Part shown: piece by piece, positions 42,981-51,582 of the stretch
Numbering within the stretch: position 1 is the first letter of the stretch
How the letters are laid out: every line of letters begins with the position of its first letter
Assembly (NCBI RefSeq): GCF_006337125.1
Contig: NZ_CP040887.1
Location: forward strand, 2,852,001-2,916,000
DNA length: 64,000 nt
Direction: 5' to 3'
Source of the DNA: Serinicoccus chungangensis
GTDB lineage: Bacteria; Actinomycetota; Actinomycetes; Actinomycetales; Dermatophilaceae
Notes under the pieces: model-generated
The model's input: the letters and a program-made list of their open reading frames with translations, nothing else
The model's database searches: none
Told to the model about the DNA's origin: nothing
Translations under genes and position numbers: made by a program

Positions 42981-43916
42981 TCAGTCCCGCAGGTCCTCGA
43001 AGAGGACCGTCGAGAGGTAGCGCTCGCCGAAGGACGGGATGACGACGACGATCGTCTTGCCCGCGTTCTCCGGACGCCGGGCCACCTGCAGCGCGCCCCA
43101 CACGTTGGCCCCGGAGGAGATGCCGGCGAGGACGCCCTCCTCGGTGGCCAGGGAGCGGGCGGTGCGCAGGGAGTCGTCCAGGGCGACGTCGATGACCTCG
43201 TCGTAGAGCTCGGTGTCGAGGATCTCCGGGATGAAGTTGGCGCCCAGACCCTGGATCTTGTGCGGACCGGGCTGCCCACCGGTGAGGATGGGGCTGTCCG
43301 CGGGCTCGACGACCACGAGGCCGACGTCGGGCTTCTGCTCGCGCAGGTAGCGTCCGGCTCCGGTGATGGTGCCGCCGGTGCCGACACCCGCGACGAAGAT
43401 GTCGACCTGGCCGTCGGTGTCCTCCCAGATCTCCGGGCCGGTCGTCTCGTAGTGCACCTTGATGTTGGCCGGGTTGGCGAACTGCCGGGCCCGGACCGCC
43501 CCGCGCTCCTCGGCGATCTCGTCGGCCTTGCCCACGGCGCCCTTCATCCCCTCGGGACCCGGGGTGAGCACGAGCTCGGCGCCGTAGGCGCGCAGCAGCG
43601 CCCGGCGCTCCATGCTCATGGTCTCGGGCATGGCGAGGACGACCTTGTAGCCGCGCGCGGCCCCGACCATGGCGAGCGCGATGCCGGTGTTGCCGGAGGT
43701 GCCCTCCACGATGGTTCCGCCCGGCTCGAGCTCTCCGGCCTCGACCGCGGCGTCGATGATGGAGGCGCCGATACGGTCCTTGACCGAGGCGGCGGGGTTC
43801 TGGGACTCCATCTTGAGCAGGACCTGGGCGCCGTCGGCGATGCCGTCGGTCAGGCGGTTGAGACGCACCAGCGGGGTGCCGCCGATCGCCTGGGTGATGT
43901 CGTCGTGGACGCGCAC
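42981..43916 (-). CDS. cysK: Cysteine synthase A
   Basis: 311 aa. Makes cysteine from O-acetylserine and sulfide with PLP. PLP lysine Lys46 in [18 protein letters not shown] at 73-79 binds the cofactor phosphate; [15 protein letters not shown] and [20 protein letters not shown] are conserved. GTG start at 43916, preceded by GAAAGG. First gene of the cysK-cysE operon, with TATAAC as -10 and a palindrome directly after the predicted +1 (43941-43954). Confidence 0.97.
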   Translation of the reverse strand: MRVHDDITQAIGGTPLVRLNRLTDGIADGAQVLLKMESQNPAASVKDRIGASIIDAAVEAGELEPGGTIVEGTSGNTGIALAMVGAARGYKVVLAMPETMSMERRALLRAYGAELVLTPGPEGMKGAVGKADEIAEERGAVRARQFANPANIKVHYETTGPEIWEDTDGQVDIFVAGVGTGGTITGAGRYLREQKPDVGLVVVEPADSPILTGGQPGPHKIQGLGANFIPEILDTELYDEVIDVALDDSLRTARSLATEEGVLAGISSGANVWGALQVARRPENAGKTIVVVIPSFGERYLSTVLFEDLRD

Positions 43917-43940
43917 GGGGGAGCCTTTCGTCGCAGGGTC

Positions 43941-43968
43941 AGCAGCATGCTGCTCTCAGCATGTTATA
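43941..43968 (-). promoter_or_regulatory. cysK promoter with palindromic operator
   Basis: On the minus strand TATAAC (43968-43963) is a good -10 box, and the perfect palindrome AGCAGCA-TGCTGCT (43941-43954) starts about 2-10 bp downstream of where transcription would begin. That position suits a repressor blocking elongation. The regulator is not known; a CymR/CysR-like sulfur regulator is possible. Confidence 0.6.
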
Positions 43969-44058
43969 CATCACGCAACACCCCGTTATTCCAGGTAGGG
44001 CGTCCGCCACGCGCTCGCGGGCACTGCGTCCTGTCGGGGTGACGACTACGCTGCCCCC

Positions 44059-46416
44059 ATGTCCTTCGGAGTGCTGCAGGTCCTCGCCATCGTCGTCGCG
44101 GGCCTGGTCACCCTGGCCGCGGTCGCCCTCTTCGTCCGCACCCTCGCCGCCTTCGTCGACCGGTTCCGGCTCGGGCAGCCCGAGACCCGCACGGACGCCC
44201 CTGGCCTGCGCACCTCGACGCTGCTGCGGGAGGTGCTGGGGCACACCCGGATGGCGCGCAAGCCCTGGGTCGCCGTGGCGCACTGGGTGGTCATGGTCTC
44301 CTTCGGCCTGCTCTTCCTCACCCTGGTCACCGCCTACGGCCAGCTGGTCGACCCGCACTTCGTGCTGCCCCTCATCGGGCACTTCTGGCCCTACGAGTGG
44401 CTGACCGAGCTCTTCGGCTGGGGCGCCGTGGTCGGCATCGTCGTTCTCGTCGTCGTGCGCCAGCGGGAGCACCCCCGGGCCCACGGCCGACGCTCCCGCT
44501 TCTGGGGGTCGACCTTCTGGCAGGCCTACGTCGTGGAGCTCGTCATCCTCGGCGTCGGCGTGTGCATCGTCGCGCTGCGCGCGCTGGAGTACGCCCTGGG
44601 CAGGGCCACCGGCGAGGAGTGGGCCAGCGCCCTGCACTTCCCGCTGACGGCCTGGCTCGGCGCGCCTCTGACGGGGGCGTCGGCCGCCACCCTCGAGGGT
44701 GGGATCATCGCGGTGGCGCTGCTGAAGATCCTCATCTCCATGGCGTGGATGATCATCATCGCCCGCACCCCGACGATGGGCGTCGCCTGGCACCGCTTCC
44801 TCGCCTTCTTCAACATCTGGTTCCGTCGCCACCCGGAGGGCGCGACGTCGCTCGGCGCGGTGCAGCCCATCCGGGTCGCGGGCGAGACGGTGGACTTCGA
44901 GAACATCGAGGAGCTCGACGAGGACGCCGCCCTGGGCGTCGGCAAGGTCGAGGACTTCACCTGGAAGGGGCTGCTCGACTTCTCCACCTGCACCGAGTGC
45001 GGCCGCTGCCAGGAGCAGTGCCCGGCCTGGCACACCGACAAGCCGCTCTCGCCCAAGATGCTCGTCAAGAACCTGCGCGACCAGCACCACGCCGTCGCCC
45101 CGTGGCTGCAGGCGGGCCAGGAGCACCGGGAGGCCGCCGCGAAGGCGCTGGAGTCGGCCGGCGGCCCGGGGGCCGAGGGGTTGCCCGAGCAGCTGCACGG
45201 CATCCCCACGACCGCGGTCATCGCGGCTCAGCGCCCGCTGGTCGGCGAGACCGAGGGCGACCCCACCGTGCCCGACGGCGGTGGCGTCATCGACCCGGAG
45301 GTCCTCTGGTCCTGCACCACCTGCGGCGCCTGCGTCGAGCAGTGCCCCGTCGACATCGAGCACGTGGACGCGATCGTCGACATGCGGCGCTACCAGAACC
45401 TCATCGAGTCGGCCTTCCCCTCCGAGCTGGGCGGCCTGTTCAAGAACCTCGAGAACAAGGGCAACCCGTGGGGCATGAACGCCCGGCTGCGGATGGACTG
45501 GGCCAAGGACCTCGACTTCGACATCCCCGTGGTGGGCGAGGACCTCGAGAGCCTCGCCGAGATGGACTACCTCTTCTGGGTCGGCTGCGCCGGCGCGTTC
45601 GAGGACCGCGCCAAGAAGACGACGCGCGCGGTGGCCGAGCTGCTGCACACCGCCGGGGTGAGCTTCGCGGTGCTCGGCGACGGCGAGAGCTGCACCGGCG
45701 ACCCGGCGCGGCGCAGCGGCAACGAGTTCCTCTTCCAGATGCTCGCCCTGCAGAACGTCGAGGTCCTGACCGAGGTGGGCGCGACCAAGATCGTCGTGAC
45801 CTGCGCGCACTGCTTCAACACGCTGAAGAACGAGTACCCCCAGGTCGGCGGGCAGTTCGAGGTCGTCCACCACACCCAGCTGCTCAACCGGCTGGTGCGC
45901 GAGAAGCGGCTCACCCCGGTCTCCCGGCCGGACGCCGCGGACACGGCGGGGGCCGCCTCGACCGCGGAGTCGGTGACCTACCACGACCCGTGCTACCTCG
46001 GCCGGCACAACCAGGTCTACGCCCCGCCGCGCGAGCTCATCGGTGCGCTGCCCGGCGTCCAGCTCACCGAGATGCCGCGGCACGGGGAGAAGTCCTTCTG
46101 CTGCGGCGCCGGCGGCGCCCGCATGTGGATGGAGGAGAAGCTCGGGACCCGCATCAACCTCAACCGCACCGAGGAGGCGCTGGCCACCGGCGCGGACCGG
46201 ATCGCGATCGGCTGCCCCTTCTGCCGGGTGATGCTCTCCGACGGCCTCACCCAGAAGCAGGCCGAGGGCGCCCGCGAGGAGGTCGAGGTCGTCGATGTGG
46301 CCCAGATGCTGCTCGCCGCCGTCCGGCGCGCCCAGCCCGCCACCCCCGACACCGACACCGACGACACCGCCCCCACCGACGACGCAGCCGGGTCCCCGGC
46401 ACCGGACGCGCGCTAG
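44059..46416 (+). CDS. Membrane Fe-S reductase (heterodisulfide reductase-like, Rv0338c type)
   Basis: 785 aa. Five or six hydrophobic helices in the first 250 residues resemble the heme-b anchor of respiratory reductases. Two ferredoxin clusters follow: CTECGRCQEQCP (from Cys311) and CTTCGACVEQCP (from Cys419). The C-terminal half has CCG-type motifs of HdrD/GlpC proteins: WVGCAG, CAHCFNTLKNEY, DPCYLGRHN and CCGAGGARMW. Probably passes electrons between the quinone pool and an unknown partner. The mycobacterial homologue is essential by transposon studies. It stands alone. Its last codons form the first unit of a 22-bp repeat pair. Confidence 0.9.
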   Translation: MSFGVLQVLAIVVAGLVTLAAVALFVRTLAAFVDRFRLGQPETRTDAPGLRTSTLLREVLGHTRMARKPWVAVAHWVVMVSFGLLFLTLVTAYGQLVDPHFVLPLIGHFWPYEWLTELFGWGAVVGIVVLVVVRQREHPRAHGRRSRFWGSTFWQAYVVELVILGVGVCIVALRALEYALGRATGEEWASALHFPLTAWLGAPLTGASAATLEGGIIAVALLKILISMAWMIIIARTPTMGVAWHRFLAFFNIWFRRHPEGATSLGAVQPIRVAGETVDFENIEELDEDAALGVGKVEDFTWKGLLDFSTCTECGRCQEQCPAWHTDKPLSPKMLVKNLRDQHHAVAPWLQAGQEHREAAAKALESAGGPGAEGLPEQLHGIPTTAVIAAQRPLVGETEGDPTVPDGGGVIDPEVLWSCTTCGACVEQCPVDIEHVDAIVDMRRYQNLIESAFPSELGGLFKNLENKGNPWGMNARLRMDWAKDLDFDIPVVGEDLESLAEMDYLFWVGCAGAFEDRAKKTTRAVAELLHTAGVSFAVLGDGESCTGDPARRSGNEFLFQMLALQNVEVLTEVGATKIVVTCAHCFNTLKNEYPQVGGQFEVVHHTQLLNRLVREKRLTPVSRPDAADTAGAASTAESVTYHDPCYLGRHNQVYAPPRELIGALPGVQLTEMPRHGEKSFCCGAGGARMWMEEKLGTRINLNRTEEALATGADRIAIGCPFCRVMLSDGLTQKQAEGAREEVEVVDVAQMLLAAVRRAQPATPDTDTDDTAPTDDAAGSPAPDAR

Positions 46417-46442
46417 GTCCGCACCGGACGCGCGTTCGTGCC
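46399..46442 (+). repeat. Two 22-bp units with core GCACCGGACGCG over the Fe-S reductase stop
   Basis: Exact cores at 46399-46410 and 46421-46432, 22 bp apart. The first covers the last codons before TAG (46414-46416). CGGAC and GTCCG in and between the units can pair into a small hairpin around the stop codon. Confidence 0.75.
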
Positions 46443-46480
46443 GCAGCCGCCCCCTCGGGGAGGTATGCCGTCGCGTCGCC

Positions 46481-47062
46481 TCAGCGCGCGACGTCGCTGC
46501 GGTGGAAGTTGGACCAGGAGCGGCTGGCGGTGGGGCCGCGCTGCCCCTGGTAGTGGCTGCCCTTCTGCGAGCTCCCGTAGGGGTGCTGCGAGGCCGAGCT
46601 CAGCCGGAAGAAGCAGAGCTGCCCGATCTTCATCCCCGGGTGCAGGACGATGGGTAGGGTCGCGACGTTGGACAGCTCCAGGGTCACGTGCCCGGTGAAC
46701 CCCGGGTCGACGAAGCCCGCCGTCGCGTGCGTGAGCAGGCCCAGCCGCCCGAGGGAGGACTTGCCCTCGACGCGCGCCGCGATGTCGTCCGGGAGGCTGA
46801 CCTCCTCGTACGTCGACCCCAGCACGAACTCCCCCGGGTGCAGCACGAAGCTCTCCCCCGGCTCGACCTCCACCAGGCGGGTGAGGTCGGGCTGCTCCTG
46901 GGCCGGGTCGATGACCGGGTACTTGTGGTTGTCGAAGAGCCGGAAGTAGCGGTCGAGGCGGATGTCGACGCTGGAGGGCTGGACCATCGTCGGGTCCCAG
47001 GGGTCCAGCCGGACCCGGCCGGCGTCGATCGAGGCGAGGATGTCGCGGTCGGAGAGCAGCAC
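46481..47062 (-). CDS. dcd: dCTP deaminase (probably bifunctional dCTP deaminase/dUTPase)
   Basis: 193 aa, GTG start. Makes dUMP or dUTP from dCTP for dTMP synthesis. [41 protein letters not shown] is the actinobacterial Dcd opening; [26 protein letters not shown] carries the catalytic region and [14 protein letters not shown] the C-terminal lid over the nucleotide. The mycobacterial orthologue has both deaminase and dUTPase activity, so the same is likely here. The tRNA-Gly next to it matches the order in mycobacteria. Confidence 0.95.
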   Translation of the reverse strand: MLLSDRDILASIDAGRVRLDPWDPTMVQPSSVDIRLDRYFRLFDNHKYPVIDPAQEQPDLTRLVEVEPGESFVLHPGEFVLGSTYEEVSLPDDIAARVEGKSSLGRLGLLTHATAGFVDPGFTGHVTLELSNVATLPIVLHPGMKIGQLCFFRLSSASQHPYGSSQKGSHYQGQRGPTASRSWSNFHRSDVAR

Positions 47063-47088
47063 GACGACACCCTAGCCGGGGGGTGACT

Positions 47089-47118
47089 TTGGTCGGGGAC
47101 ACCCGGGGTGGTTATCAT
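47089..47118 (+). promoter_or_regulatory. Promoter of tRNA-Gly(CCC)
   Basis: TTGGTC (47089-47094) and TATCAT (47113-47118) are 18 bp apart, a sigma-70 type pair, 26 bp before the mature tRNA 5' end. It partly lies beyond the start codon of dcd on the other strand. Confidence 0.7.
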
Positions 47119-47143
47119 GATTGTCGCCTCGATCCGAGGCCCT

Positions 47144-47217
47144 GCGGGCGTAGTTCAATGGTAGAACATCAGCTTCCCAAGCTGAATACGCGAGTTCGAT
47201 TCTCGTCGCCCGCTCCA
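47144..47217 (+). tRNA. tRNA-Gly(CCC)
   Basis: 74 nt including an encoded CCA. Acceptor GCGGGCG pairs with CGCCCGC; anticodon loop TTCCCAA gives CCC (reading GGG); D arm AGTTCAATGGTAGAAC and T arm AGTTCGATTCT are normal and very close to E. coli glyU. Confidence 0.97.
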
Positions 47218-47227
47218 GCAGGTCGGC

Positions 47228-47590
47228 TCAGAAGCCTGGCCCCCGGGGCTGCTCCGCCCCGGACCCCCGCAGGTGGTGGGTCACCCACCCGGCATACGAC
47301 TCCAGCGCGTCGACCACGGGGACGGCCATGATCTCGGGCACCTCGTAGGGGTGCAGCGACGTCACGGTCTCGCAGAGTCGCCCGAAGGCCTCCCGCGAGG
47401 TCTTGGCCAGCAGCAGCCACTCCTTGCTCTGGTGCACCTCGCTCTGCCAGCTGTAGATCGAGGTCATCGGCCCCAGCACCTGCACGCAGGCGGCGGCCCT
47501 ACGGGCCACGAGCTCCTCACCGATGTGTCGGGCGGACTCCATCGAGGGCACGCTCACGCGGACCTCGACGAGGTGAGACGGGTCCATCAT
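47228..47590 (-). CDS. cutA: CutA divalent cation tolerance protein
   Basis: 120 aa. Trimeric ferredoxin-like fold; VEVRVSVPSMESARHIGEELVARRAAACVQVLGP, SIYSWQSEVHQSKEWLLLAKT and HPYEVPEIMAVPV are the CutA1 hallmarks, including the Cys in AACVQV. Linked to copper tolerance in E. coli, but its biochemical role is unclear. It lies downstream of a class III aminotransferase, 24 bp apart on the same strand, and probably shares its mRNA. Confidence 0.93.
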   Translation of the reverse strand: MMDPSHLVEVRVSVPSMESARHIGEELVARRAAACVQVLGPMTSIYSWQSEVHQSKEWLLLAKTSREAFGRLCETVTSLHPYEVPEIMAVPVVDALESYAGWVTHHLRGSGAEQPRGPGF

Positions 47591-47614
47591 GTCCCCTGCT
47601 TCCTGCTTGTGCGG

Positions 47615-48937
47615 TCACGGCGTCACGCCCGCCAGCACGTCGGCGAGGATCGCCACGCCACGGGAGGCGTCCTCGTCGGTGATCACGCACGGCGGCACCA
47701 GGTGCACGCGGTTGGCCACGATCAGCGGCCACATCCCCCGCTCCACGCAACCAGCCTGCACCGCCTTCATGATCTCACCGGAGGCCGGTTCGCGCGAGGC
47801 CTGGTCGGCGACGAGCTCGACGACCCAGAACACCCCGAGCCCCCGCACATCGCCCACCAGCGGGTTCGTGCCGAGCAGCGCCGTCGCGGCCGGGCCCAGG
47901 CTGCGCTCCCCCACCTGCGCGGCGTGCTCGACGATCCCCTCCTCACGCATGATGGTGATCGCGGCGACGGCCGACGCGGTGGCGAGGGCGTGGCCGGAGT
48001 AGGTCAGGCCGCCCGGGAAGGGCCGCTCGTCGAAGGTCGCCGCGACCCGGTCGTCGATGACGACGCCGCCGAGCGGGACATACCCCGAGTTCACCCCCTT
48101 GGCGAAGGTGATGAGGTCGGGCCGCACCCCGAAGTGGTCCAGGGCGAACCACGCCCCGGTCCGTCCGAAGCCGGCCATGACCTCGTCGAGGATGAGCAGG
48201 ATGCCGAACTCGTCGCACAGCGCCCGCACCCCGGGCAGGTAGCCGGGCGGCGGCACGAGGATGCCGTTGGACCCGACGACGGTCTCCAGGATGATCGCGG
48301 CCACCTGGCCCGGCCCCTCCGCTTCGAGGGTGTGCCGCAGGTGCAGCAGGGCGCGCTCGCTCTCCTCCTCCTGGGTGGTGGCGTGGAACTCGCTGCGGAA
48401 CAGGTGCGGGCCCCAGAAGTGGACCACCCCCGGGATGCCCGGCTCGCCGCCCCACCGCCGGGCCTCGCCGGTCAGGGTGATCGCCCCGGCCGTGCCCCCG
48501 TGGTAGCTGCGGTAGGACGCCAGGACCTTGTGCCGCCCGGTGTGCGCCCGGGCCATGCGCAGGGCGTTCTCGTTGGCCTCGGCCCCGCCGTTGGTGAAGA
48601 AGACCTTGCTCATGCCCTCCGGCGCCAGCCCCGAGATGAGGGCCGCGGCCTCGGCCCGGCTCTCCTCCGCGAACGCCGGGGCGACCGTGGTCAGCCGCCC
48701 GGCCGCCTCGGCGACGGCGGCCGACAGGCGCGGGTGCTGGTAGCCGATGTTGACATTCACCAGCTGGGAGGAGAAGTCGAGGAACCGACGGCCCTGGTGG
48801 TCCCAGAAGTAGGCGCCCTCGCCGCCGGCCAGCGGCACCGGGTCGATCGCCCGCTGGGCCGACCAGGAGGTCATGACGTGCGTGCGGGAGAGCTCCCGGA
48901 TCCGGGCGTCGCGGGCGGGGTCGGCAGTGGTCGTCAT
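47615..48937 (-). CDS. Class III aminotransferase (omega-transaminase type)
   Basis: 440 aa. PLP enzyme of the aspartate aminotransferase superfamily subgroup II. FWDHQGRRFLDFSSQLVNVNIGYQHPRL, FTNGGAEANENALRMAR, SYRSYHGGTAGAITLTGE, LDEVMAGFGRTGAWFALDHF and LITFAKGVNSGYVPLGG (PLP lysine) are present. Typical substrates are beta-alanine, 4-aminobutyrate or diamines with pyruvate; nothing nearby fixes it. ATG at 48937. Confidence 0.92.
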   Translation of the reverse strand: MTTTADPARDARIRELSRTHVMTSWSAQRAIDPVPLAGGEGAYFWDHQGRRFLDFSSQLVNVNIGYQHPRLSAAVAEAAGRLTTVAPAFAEESRAEAAALISGLAPEGMSKVFFTNGGAEANENALRMARAHTGRHKVLASYRSYHGGTAGAITLTGEARRWGGEPGIPGVVHFWGPHLFRSEFHATTQEEESERALLHLRHTLEAEGPGQVAAIILETVVGSNGILVPPPGYLPGVRALCDEFGILLILDEVMAGFGRTGAWFALDHFGVRPDLITFAKGVNSGYVPLGGVVIDDRVAATFDERPFPGGLTYSGHALATASAVAAITIMREEGIVEHAAQVGERSLGPAATALLGTNPLVGDVRGLGVFWVVELVADQASREPASGEIMKAVQAGCVERGMWPLIVANRVHLVPPCVITDEDASRGVAILADVLAGVTP

Positions 48938-49001
48938 GGGAGCGACTCTAGGACAGCCGCACCCCTGGTGCCCGCAGCGCGCGGACGGCAGGATGGGGGG
49001 C

Positions 49002-50633
49002 ATGGCACAGGCGCTGGCCCATACCACCGGGGTCGCCGAACCCCCGCTGCTCGAGCAGACCATCGGGGACAACCTCGACGAGACCGCCCACCGGCACCCC
49101 GACCGGGAGGCGCTGGTCGAGGTCTCCACCGGCCGCCGCTGGACGTATGCCGAGCTCGTCGGCGACGTCAACCTGGTCGCCCGGGCGCTCGTCGCCTCCG
49201 GGGTGCGCACCGGTGACCGGGTCGGCATCTGGGCACCGAACTGCGCCGAGTGGACCCTGGTGCAGCTGGCGACCGCCAAGGTCGGAGCCATCCTCGTCAC
49301 CATCAACCCGGCCTACGGCACCCGCGAGCTGGCCTACGTGCTGCGGCAGTCGGGGGCGAGCACGGTCGTCGTCGCCCAGGAGTTCCGGGGCAGTGCCTAC
49401 CCGGAGATGGTCGAGCGCGTGCGCGGTGAGTGCCCCGACCTGGCCCAGGTGCTCGTCATCGGGGGCGAGGGGTGGGACGACGTCCTCTCCGGGGCGCACC
49501 AGGTCAGCCCCGGACGCCTCGCGGAGCTGCAGGCGACGCTCACCCCGGACCAGCCCATCAACATCCAGTACACCTCCGGCACCACCGGCTTCCCCAAGGG
49601 CGCGACGCTCTCCCACCGCAACATCCTCAACAACGGGTTCTTCGTCGGGGAGGGGTGCCGCTACACCGAGCGCGACGTCATCTGCATACCCGTGCCGTTC
49701 TACCACTGCTTCGGGATGGTCATGGGCACGCTGGCGGCGACCACGCACGGCGCCTGCATGGTCATCCCGGGCCCCGGGTTCGACCCCGCCGCGACCCTGC
49801 GGGCGGTGCGGGACGAGCAGTGCACCTCCCTCTACGGCGTGCCGACGATGTTCATCGCCATGCTGGAGCTGCTCGACACCGACGACGAGCTCACCACCGA
49901 GGACCTGGCCTCGGTCCGCACCGGGATCATGGCAGGGTCACCCTGCCCGGCATCGGTCATGCGCTCGCTCATCCAGGCCGGCGTCGAGGAGATGACGATC
50001 TGCTACGGCATGACCGAGACCTCGCCGGTCTCCACGCAGACCGCCCCGGACGACCCCTTCGACAGGAAGGTCGGCACGGTCGGACGGGTGGGGCCGCATC
50101 TGGAGATCCAGATCGTCGACCCCACGACGCGCGAGGTCCTGCCGCGCGGGGTCGCCGGGGAGTTCTGCACCCGGGGCTACTCGGTCATGCTCGGCTACTG
50201 GGAGGACCCGGAACGCACCGCCGAGGTCCTGCGGGACGGGTGGATGGCGACCGGCGACCTCGGGGTGATGGACGACGAGGGGTATGTCGAGATCACCGGC
50301 CGCATCAAGGACCTCGTCATCCGGGGCGGGGAGAACATCTCGCCCCGGGAGGTGGAGGAGGTGCTCTACACCCACCCCGACGTGCTCGACGCGCAGGTCG
50401 TGGGGGTGCCGGACGAGCGCTACGGCGAGGAGCTCATGGCCTGGGTGCGGCTCCGGGAGGGCGCCGAGCCGCTCACCCGGGAGGCCGTGGAGGAGTTCTG
50501 CTCCGGGTCGCTCGCCCGCTACAAGATCCCGCGGCACGTCCAGGTCGTCGAGGACTTCCCCATGACCGTCACGGGCAAGGTGCGCAAGGTCGAGCTGCGC
50601 GAGCGCGGCGCGGAGCTGCTGCGCGGCCGCTGA
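49002..50633 (+). CDS. AMP-binding acyl-CoA ligase (FadD/ACSF2-like)
   Basis: 543 aa. ANL superfamily. Motif A5/P-loop YTSGTTGFPKGATLSH, IPVPFYHCFGMVMG, YGMTETSPVST (A5) and YVEITGRIKDLVIRGGENISPREVEE (A8) with the catalytic lysine in VTGKVRKVEL. Activates a fatty or branched acid to its CoA thioester. Starts at ATG 49002, or at 48993 with three more residues. Followed by a tandem repeat and an SDR gene on the same strand. An acyl-CoA dehydrogenase starts at 63508, but the two are not close enough to form an operon. Confidence 0.92.
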   Translation: MAQALAHTTGVAEPPLLEQTIGDNLDETAHRHPDREALVEVSTGRRWTYAELVGDVNLVARALVASGVRTGDRVGIWAPNCAEWTLVQLATAKVGAILVTINPAYGTRELAYVLRQSGASTVVVAQEFRGSAYPEMVERVRGECPDLAQVLVIGGEGWDDVLSGAHQVSPGRLAELQATLTPDQPINIQYTSGTTGFPKGATLSHRNILNNGFFVGEGCRYTERDVICIPVPFYHCFGMVMGTLAATTHGACMVIPGPGFDPAATLRAVRDEQCTSLYGVPTMFIAMLELLDTDDELTTEDLASVRTGIMAGSPCPASVMRSLIQAGVEEMTICYGMTETSPVSTQTAPDDPFDRKVGTVGRVGPHLEIQIVDPTTREVLPRGVAGEFCTRGYSVMLGYWEDPERTAEVLRDGWMATGDLGVMDDEGYVEITGRIKDLVIRGGENISPREVEEVLYTHPDVLDAQVVGVPDERYGEELMAWVRLREGAEPLTREAVEEFCSGSLARYKIPRHVQVVEDFPMTVTGKVRKVELRERGAELLRGR

Positions 50634-50671
50634 GCCGGCCCGACCGGGCGCCGCCGGCCCGACCGGGCGCC
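50634..50671. repeat. Exact 19-bp tandem duplication
   Basis: GCCGGCCCGACCGGGCGCC occurs twice, end to end, right after the acyl-CoA ligase stop. Each copy contains GCCCG and CGGGC as a short hairpin. Confidence 0.75.
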
Positions 50672-50731
50672 ACACCTGGCTCTCCCCCGGGCCGGCCGTG
50701 CGCCGCACCTCGGTGCTGGCAGGATCAGCAC

Positions 50732-51502
50732 ATGAGCCTGGACTACGCACAGATGTTCCGTCTCGACGGCCGGCACGCCGTGGTCGTCGGGTGCGGGGGG
50801 ATCGGCGCCGAGATCGTCGCCGGCCTCGCGGCCCAGGGCGCGCGGGTGAGCTGCCTCGACCGGGACCCGGGGGTCGCCCGAGCGGCGCTGGAGCGCGCGC
50901 CGGGAGGGGCGGGACACCCCGTCGACGTGCTGGACACCGACGCGCTCGCGGAGTGCGCGGCGCGGCTCGGCGACGTCGACGTGCTGGTGCTCACCGCCGC
51001 GATGAACGTCCGCAAGCGGCTGCTGGACTACACCGCCGAGGAGTTCGACCGCGTCGTGGACCTCAACCTGCGGGGCACCTTCCAGGCGGTGCGCGCCTTC
51101 GCCCCGGGGATGGTCGAGCGAGGGGCCGGGTCCGTCGTCGCGCTGACCTCGATCCGTGCCGTGACCGTCGAGCCCGGGCAGGGGGTGTACGCCGCGACCA
51201 AGGCCGGCGTGATGCAGCTGGTGCGCACGTGGGCGGCCGAGCTCGGGCCGGCCGGGGTGCGCATCAACGCGGTCGCGCCGGGGGTCGTGGCGACCCCGCT
51301 GACGCAGCAGATCCGCGACGACGCGGACTGGGACAGGGCGTATGCCGAGAAGTCGGCGCTGGGTCGCTGGGCGCGCCCGGAGGAGATGGTCGGGGCGGTC
51401 GCCTGGCTGGCCTCGGACGCGGCGAGCTTCGTCACCGGCACCCAGGTGATGGTCGACGGCGGGTGGACGGCGATCGACGGGCGGTTCACGCCGCCCGGGT
51501 GA
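50732..51502 (+). CDS. Short-chain dehydrogenase/reductase (SDR)
   Basis: 256 aa. Rossmann fold with the catalytic set Ser (ALTSIRAV), Tyr and Lys (YAATKAG), and a closing LASDAASFVTGTQVMVDGGW. The cofactor loop is VVVGCGGIGAEI, one residue shorter than the usual TGxxxGIG of classical SDRs, which may change NAD(P) binding. Substrate not identified. The gene follows the acyl-CoA ligase with 98 bp between, including a tandem repeat. Confidence 0.87.
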   Translation: MSLDYAQMFRLDGRHAVVVGCGGIGAEIVAGLAAQGARVSCLDRDPGVARAALERAPGGAGHPVDVLDTDALAECAARLGDVDVLVLTAAMNVRKRLLDYTAEEFDRVVDLNLRGTFQAVRAFAPGMVERGAGSVVALTSIRAVTVEPGQGVYAATKAGVMQLVRTWAAELGPAGVRINAVAPGVVATPLTQQIRDDADWDRAYAEKSALGRWARPEEMVGAVAWLASDAASFVTGTQVMVDGGWTAIDGRFTPPG

Positions 51503-51582
51503 GCCGCGGCGAGCCACCGGGCGACGCCGGGGGCCGTCCTGGTCCGGGCGGCCGCGCGGGGGCCGGGCCGGCCGGGCCGGGG

